Part shown: one piece after another, positions 22,189 to 25,760 of the stretch
Layout of the letters: the number at the start of each line of letters is the position of its first letter
Position numbering within the stretch: the first letter of the stretch is position 1
Source: Negativicutes bacterium
Lineage (GTDB): Bacteria; Bacillota_C; Negativicutes; Sporomusales_B; JARLHX01
Assembly (NCBI GenBank): GCA_031292015.1
Contig: JARLHY010000198.1
Location: 1-25,760 of the forward strand
DNA length: 25,760 nucleotides
Direction of reading: 5' to 3'
Notes under the pieces: model-generated
Seen by the model: only the letters and a program-made list of their open reading frames with translations
Told to the model about the DNA's origin: nothing
Database searches by the model: none
Made by a program: the position numbers and the translations under genes

Positions 22189-23754
22189 ATGACTGAGATG
22201 TTTTGTTTTCAGTGTGAACAGACTGCCGGAGGCAAAGGTTGCACCAAGAGCGGGGTCTGCGGCAAAAAGCCCGAAGTGGCCAACAAGCAGGACGAACTCA
22301 CCGGCGCTCTCATCGGCCTGGCTCGGGCCGCAGCCGCCAAGACTCCCGGCAAAACCGCCGATCAGATCATGATGCAGGGGCTGTTCGCCACCATCACCAA
22401 CGTCAACTTCGACCCGGCCCGCATCAATGAACTCACCCAAGCGGTGCGTGCTGAAAAAGACAAACTTGACGGCGCCGCAAAAGATTTCCCGGCCGCCGAG
22501 CTGTGGGCCGGCAATGAAGATATCGTTTCGCTCCGCTCAACCTTGCTTCTCGGCCTGCGCGGCATGGCGGCCTATGCCTGGCACGCCTGCATCCTGGGCA
22601 AGGAAAACGCTGAGGTTACCGGCTGGTTCTACAAAGGCATGCGCGCTCTCGGCGAGGATCACAGCGCCGAGGAATGGCTCGGCCTGCTGATGGAATTCGG
22701 CCAGGCCAACCTCAAATGCATGGCTCTGCTGGACGAAGCCAACACTTCCGCCTACGGTCATCCTGTACCTACCACGGTGCCCATGACGGTCGAAAAAGGC
22801 CCCTTTATTGTCATCACCGGCCACGACCTTCACGATTTGAAACAATTATTGGAGCAGACCGAAGGCAAAGGCGTCAATATCTACACTCATGGCGAAATGC
22901 TGCCGGCCCACGGCTATCCTGAACTAAAAAAATATCCCCAGCTCAAAGGCAACTTCGGCACCGCCTGGCAGAACCAGCAAAAAGAATTTGACAATATTCC
23001 CGGCCCGGTCTTCTTCACCACCAACTGCCTGATGCCCCCGCGGCCAACCTACGCCGACCGTGTTTTCACCACCGACGTCGTCGGTTACCCGGAACTCAAG
23101 CACATCGCCGCAATCAACGGCAAAAAGGACTTCACGCCGGTCATCAATAAAGCCCTCGCCCTCGGCGGCTACAGCGGGGACCAGAAGTTTACAGGAATCA
23201 ACGGCGGCAGCCAGCTCACCACCGGTTTCGCCCGCAACACCGTTATGAGCGTCGCCGGCACCGTCATCGATGCCGTCAAAGCCGGTGCCATCAAACACTT
23301 CTTCCTGGTCGGCGGCTGCGATGGCGCCAGACCGGGCCGCAACTATTACACCCGATTTGTCGAACAGACCCCGCAAAATACTGTCGTGCTTACCCTGGCC
23401 TGCGGCAAATATCGTTTCAACGACCTGAACCTCGGCGAGATAGGGGGTATCCCCCGGCTCCTCGACATGGGCCAGTGCAACGATGCTTACTCGGCCATCC
23501 AAGTGGCCGTGGCCCTGGCTGGCGCCTTCAACTGCGGCGTCAACGAGCTGCCGCTCACCCTGGTGCTCTCCTGGTACGAACAAAAGGCGGTATGCATCCT
23601 GTTGACCCTCCTGGCGCTGGGCATCAAAGACATCTACATCGGGCCGTCGCTGCCGGCCTTCCTTTCCGGCAATGTCCTGGGAATCCTTGTGGAGAAATTC
23701 AACCTCCATCCGATTACCACCCCGGAAGAGGACCTGAAGTCCATCCTCGGCTGA
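22189..23754 (+). CDS. hcp: Hybrid cluster protein (hydroxylamine reductase/NO-detoxifying)
   Basis: 521 residues. The N-terminal cysteines C6-x2-C9-x8-C18-x5-C24 bind the [4Fe-4S] cluster of the type found in strict anaerobes. Ligands of the hybrid 4Fe-2S-2O cluster can be followed: His in ITGHDLHDLKQ, Glu in YTHGEMLPAHGYPELK, Cys in FTTNCLMPP, VGGCDGARPG, LACGKYRFN and MGQCNDAYSAI, and Glu/Lys in SWYEQKAVCILL. Hcp proteins reduce hydroxylamine in vitro and are linked to NO reduction and protein S-nitrosylation in vivo. The ATG follows ACGGAGGG. No hcr reductase gene follows; a terminator ends the unit, so an outside ferredoxin or rubredoxin-like donor is likely. Confidence 0.96.
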   Translation: MTEMFCFQCEQTAGGKGCTKSGVCGKKPEVANKQDELTGALIGLARAAAAKTPGKTADQIMMQGLFATITNVNFDPARINELTQAVRAEKDKLDGAAKDFPAAELWAGNEDIVSLRSTLLLGLRGMAAYAWHACILGKENAEVTGWFYKGMRALGEDHSAEEWLGLLMEFGQANLKCMALLDEANTSAYGHPVPTTVPMTVEKGPFIVITGHDLHDLKQLLEQTEGKGVNIYTHGEMLPAHGYPELKKYPQLKGNFGTAWQNQQKEFDNIPGPVFFTTNCLMPPRPTYADRVFTTDVVGYPELKHIAAINGKKDFTPVINKALALGGYSGDQKFTGINGGSQLTTGFARNTVMSVAGTVIDAVKAGAIKHFFLVGGCDGARPGRNYYTRFVEQTPQNTVVLTLACGKYRFNDLNLGEIGGIPRLLDMGQCNDAYSAIQVAVALAGAFNCGVNELPLTLVLSWYEQKAVCILLTLLALGIKDIYIGPSLPAFLSGNVLGILVEKFNLHPITTPEEDLKSILG

Positions 23755-23786
23755 CCAGCCGTTGTACGGCAAAATTGGGCATAGAA

Positions 23787-23816
23787 AAGAAGCCGGTCTG
23801 AATAGACCGGCTTCTT
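23787..23816 (+). terminator. Terminator of hcp
   Basis: A 13-bp perfect stem, AAGAAGCCGGTCT (23787-23799) with AGACCGGCTTCTT (23804-23816), GAAT loop. The T-run is weak beyond the stem. Confidence 0.75.
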
Positions 23817-23948
23817 GACATTTCTACGTAAACGGCCTGTTAAGCAAGGCTTGGTTTAACCCAAAAATAATCCCCCCTTAACACAAGTTCACTGCTGATA
23901 TGCCATGCTGTAAAGGAAATCAGTCAACCGACAAGGGGAGGACCGGCG

Positions 23949-24857
23949 ATGAAATACTTACGAAACCTCAGCGTTATTCTTGGAATAGGGATCACCCTAT
24001 TTGCTTTACTGCTGACAGGCTGCTCAAGTTCGCAAAATACCGCCAAACAAACCGCTGACCTGAAAATGTTGCGGGTGGGAGCCATTCCGTCGGAGGACGG
24101 GCAAAAAACCAGAGAACTTTATAAGCCCCTCATGCTGTATTTGGAGAAAAAAACCGGACTGCCGGTCGACCTTTTTGTAGCCACCGATTATGCCGGCGTC
24201 ATCGAAGCGATGCGGGCCGGTAAATTGGACATTGCCTATTTTGGCCCTTTTTCCTATATCCTGGCTGCCGACAAATCAGGTGCAGAAGCTTTTGTAGTCG
24301 AAAATCGCAAAATTGGGGGAGTGTCGTACAAAAGCCTTGTTATCACCTATCCTGGCAGCGGCATTGACAAACTGGAAGATGTCCGGGGCCGCACTTATGC
24401 TTTCGTCGACCCTGCGTCAACATCAGGCAACCTGATCCCGCGTTCCTTCTACCGCAAATTCAACATTGATCCTGACAAAGACTTCAAAAGCGTAGTCTAT
24501 GCCGGCGGGCATGACGCCGCGCTGCTGGCGGTGAAGAATCATAAAGTGGACGCTGCATCGATGGATGATATCACCCACAACCGGATGAAAGATCAGGGCC
24601 TCGTTATCGATCAGGATATCAAGATCCTCTATCAGTCTGACCCTATCCCCGGGTCTCCTTGGGCCTGGCGAAAAGGCTTGCCGGAAGAACTTAAAACCAG
24701 GATAAAAGCCGCATTTTTGAATGTGGACAAGGAAGATCCCGAAGGCCTGAAGGCATACGGAGGCTCCGTAGGCAGTTATAAAGAAACCGGCGACTCAGCC
24801 TACGACGTCATCCGGGAAACGGCGAAGATTCTCAATCTCGATCTGAGCAAAAAGTAA
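23949..24857 (+). CDS. phnD: PhnD-family phosphate/phosphite/phosphonate-binding lipoprotein
   Basis: 302 residues. The lipoprotein signal ends in LLLTGC (C25 lipidated), so the mature protein sits outside the membrane. PhnD-family segments follow: VGAIPSEDGQKTRELYKPL, LDIAYFGPFSYILAA, FVDPASTSGNLIPR (the anion-binding serines and threonine) and YAGGHDAALLAVKNHKVDAA. These receptors bind phosphonates or phosphite (PtxB, HtxB) for PhnC/PhnE-type importers. AAGGGGAGG lies nine bases upstream of the ATG. The gene is alone: it has no neighbouring ATPase or permease and is followed by a terminator. The ligand cannot be decided here, but a PtxD-like enzyme about 11 kb upstream makes phosphite plausible. 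Confidence 0.9.
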   Translation: MKYLRNLSVILGIGITLFALLLTGCSSSQNTAKQTADLKMLRVGAIPSEDGQKTRELYKPLMLYLEKKTGLPVDLFVATDYAGVIEAMRAGKLDIAYFGPFSYILAADKSGAEAFVVENRKIGGVSYKSLVITYPGSGIDKLEDVRGRTYAFVDPASTSGNLIPRSFYRKFNIDPDKDFKSVVYAGGHDAALLAVKNHKVDAASMDDITHNRMKDQGLVIDQDIKILYQSDPIPGSPWAWRKGLPEELKTRIKAAFLNVDKEDPEGLKAYGGSVGSYKETGDSAYDVIRETAKILNLDLSKK

Positions 24858-24883
24858 GAGACTGTGCCCAGCCTTCCGGCAGA

Positions 24884-24914
24884 CAAAAACCTTCGCCTGC
24901 AGCGAAGGTTTTTG
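24884..24914. terminator. Bidirectional terminator between phnD and the minus-strand small genes
   Basis: CAAAAACCTTCGC (24884-24896) pairs with GCGAAGGTTTTTG (24902-24914) around CTGCA. Five A/T pairs at the base give a T-run on either strand, suiting the convergent genes on both sides. Confidence 0.88.
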
Positions 24915-24948
24915 CTTTAGCTGACCTTGCAGACAGATCAGGAAGATC

Positions 24949-25158
24949 CTAATCCGTCAGACAATAAAATATCTGGACAATGTCGCCCCGCACCAGGCAG
25001 TCAAAACCGAAATTGATCGTTTGTCCTTCGATAAAATAGGTTCCCCGGTCTTGAAGACGCCCCTTTACGAATACCTGGAATATGCCGGCGGCATCGTATT
25101 CCGCCCGAATTTCGCTGGTCCGGCCCTCAATCCGTGCTGTCTGTTCAACGATTTTCAT
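24949..25158 (-). CDS. Small protein of unknown function (69 aa), second gene of a minus-strand pair
   Basis: The minus-strand ATG at 25158 is eight bases after a GGGGGG run; a TTG two codons upstream is too near it. The 69 residues are mostly predicted beta strands: EIRAEYDAAGIFQVFVKG, then DRGTYFIEGQTINFGFD and RGDIVQIFYCLTD. The pattern of a short ligand-like loop, GQTINF, then GDIVQIFY recalls repeated beta modules seen in phage structural proteins, but no phage genes are nearby. No signal or membrane segment. It follows a 37-aa frame after two bases, indicating an operon. Function unknown. Confidence 0.6.
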   Translation of the reverse strand: MKIVEQTARIEGRTSEIRAEYDAAGIFQVFVKGRLQDRGTYFIEGQTINFGFDCLVRGDIVQIFYCLTD

Positions 25159-25160
25159 CT

Positions 25161-25274
25161 TCAAATCCCCCCGCGTAGTGTTCCTGATTTATCTTGCGGC
25201 CATTCTGCCAAACCTACATGAATACAATCCCTATCAGTAGAATCGAATTTATACGTAAGAATATTCTCCATCAT
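25161..25274 (-). CDS. Very small protein of unknown function (37 aa), first gene of a minus-strand pair
   Basis: On the minus strand ATG 25274 follows GGAGG by 11 bases (and ATG 25271 is next in frame). The 37-residue frame starts MMENILTYKFDSTDRDC and ends SGTLRGGI, stopping at TGA 25161. That end includes the GGGGGG that acts as ribosome-binding site of the next gene, whose ATG comes two bases after the stop. Such coupling is strong evidence for expression. No motif is recognised. Confidence 0.5.
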   Translation of the reverse strand: MMENILTYKFDSTDRDCIHVGLAEWPQDKSGTLRGGI

Positions 25275-25606
25275 CCTTGCCGCCACCTCCGTCAATATTG
25301 CCGTCAGCTTATTTTTGTCACAGGGTCAGGCTCAGATGGGGGATAGGCAGCAAATCCCCGGGGCTTTCTGACCAGATCTTACTATTTTTTTCGTCTGAAT
25401 AGCGATTCGCTTTCTTTTCGCAAAACCCTCCCATAAGCTGTTATATTTAATCTGTGATAGCCTCTGGAAACATTAGAAGGCTAATAAACAGGAGACGATA
25501 AGTAAACCAGAAGTTCATTCTAACTAAAAATTGACAAAATGCAGAAATCATCTTAAAATTAACACAGGAATTCCGGCATTCCAAGAAAAACAACAGGTAG
25601 GTTATC
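25275..25606. other. Intergenic region between the minus-strand pair and the GntR gene
   Basis: No reading frame with a ribosome-binding site is seen in these 332 bases. They hold a small hairpin (GGGGAT 25339-25344 with ATCCCC 25354-25359), an AT-rich stretch after 25440, the GntR promoter, and presumably the promoter of the minus-strand pair, for which I find no clear boxes. Confidence 0.5.
25531..25559 (+). promoter_or_regulatory. Near-consensus housekeeping promoter of the GntR gene
   Basis: TTGACA (25531-25536), 17-base spacer, TAAAAT (25554-25559): a full -35 and five of six -10 bases at ideal spacing, 48 bases before the ATG. Confidence 0.8.
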
Positions 25607-25760
25607 ATGATAATTCCGCCAGAAGACCAGGAGCTAAATAAGTTAATCGACAAAAATTCCGAAGTGCTTTATACCCAAATCGTCGAAAGGATTCGCATGT
25701 GGATCCTCAAAGGCTATTTGAAGGAAGGGGACACGCTTCCCTCAGAGCGCGAATTGGCCC
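25607..25760 (+). CDS. GntR-family transcriptional regulator (N-terminal part)
   Basis: ATG 25607, with AGGTAGG shortly upstream, opens a frame that runs off the right edge after 51 residues. The segment LYTQIVERIRMWILKGYLKEG followed by DTLPSERELA is the classic start of the GntR winged-helix domain, in which the GD.LPSERELA turn leads into the recognition helices. The effector domain is missing, so the subfamily (FadR, HutC or other) is undetermined. The next genes outside the window are its likely targets. Confidence 0.85.
   Translation, partial: MIIPPEDQELNKLIDKNSEVLYTQIVERIRMWILKGYLKEGDTLPSERELA

Overview
The window looks like the chromosome of an anaerobic, spore-forming Firmicute, most likely of the Negativicutes/Sporomusa type. 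The reasons are strong GGAGG ribosome-binding sites, a four-subunit pyruvate:ferredoxin oxidoreductase, a hybrid cluster protein, a stand-alone desulforedoxin, a Spo0E-like protein, an AbrB-type regulator with a zinc knuckle and a free CBM25-like protein. This placement is inferred from gene content, not from a search. I saw no rRNA, tRNA, CRISPR array, insertion sequence or prophage.

Layout. 1-3490: the tail of an unidentified gene and its terminator, then a promoter with MerR-type geometry driving a 39-residue desulforedoxin and an exported SnoaL-like protein. A pirin, an FMN reductase and a DODA-type extradiol dioxygenase follow, a set that suggests handling of quinones, electrophiles or aromatics. 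3491-8735: a carbohydrate-type ABC importer (binding lipoprotein, two permeases, ATPase) with a xylose-isomerase-like TIM-barrel protein. An attenuator-like hairpin sits between the binding protein and the permeases. 8736-13565: a Cache-PAS-GGDEF-HD-GYP receptor for cyclic di-GMP turnover, a Spo0E-like protein, a dehydrogenase closely resembling phosphite dehydrogenase (PtxD), a Ser/Thr-rich protein of unknown role, and the AbrB-like regulator. 13566-19985: porCDAB, an altronate-dehydratase-family protein and an MFS acid-sugar transporter. Together these could import a sugar acid, dehydrate it and oxidise the resulting pyruvate. The transporter has a leader that can fold into a three-way junction. 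19986-22040: small genes, namely a 49-aa minus-strand protein, a 45-aa zinc ribbon, the CBM25-like protein, a flavin-reductase-like protein and a 72-aa protein. 22041-24920: hcp, then an orphan phosphite/phosphonate-binding lipoprotein (PhnD family). 24921-25760: a minus-strand pair of tiny tightly spaced genes, then the start of a GntR-family regulator behind a near-consensus promoter.

Several apparent long reading frames start too early. Starts were moved to the codon behind a good ribosome-binding site for the SnoaL-like protein, the dioxygenase, the binding protein (TTG), the first permease, the TIM-barrel protein, the receptor, the PtxD-like enzyme, porC, porB and others. The points most worth following are the PtxD-like enzyme plus orphan PhnD, the MerR-type desulforedoxin promoter, the folded leader of the MFS gene, and the several genes shorter than 50 codons.
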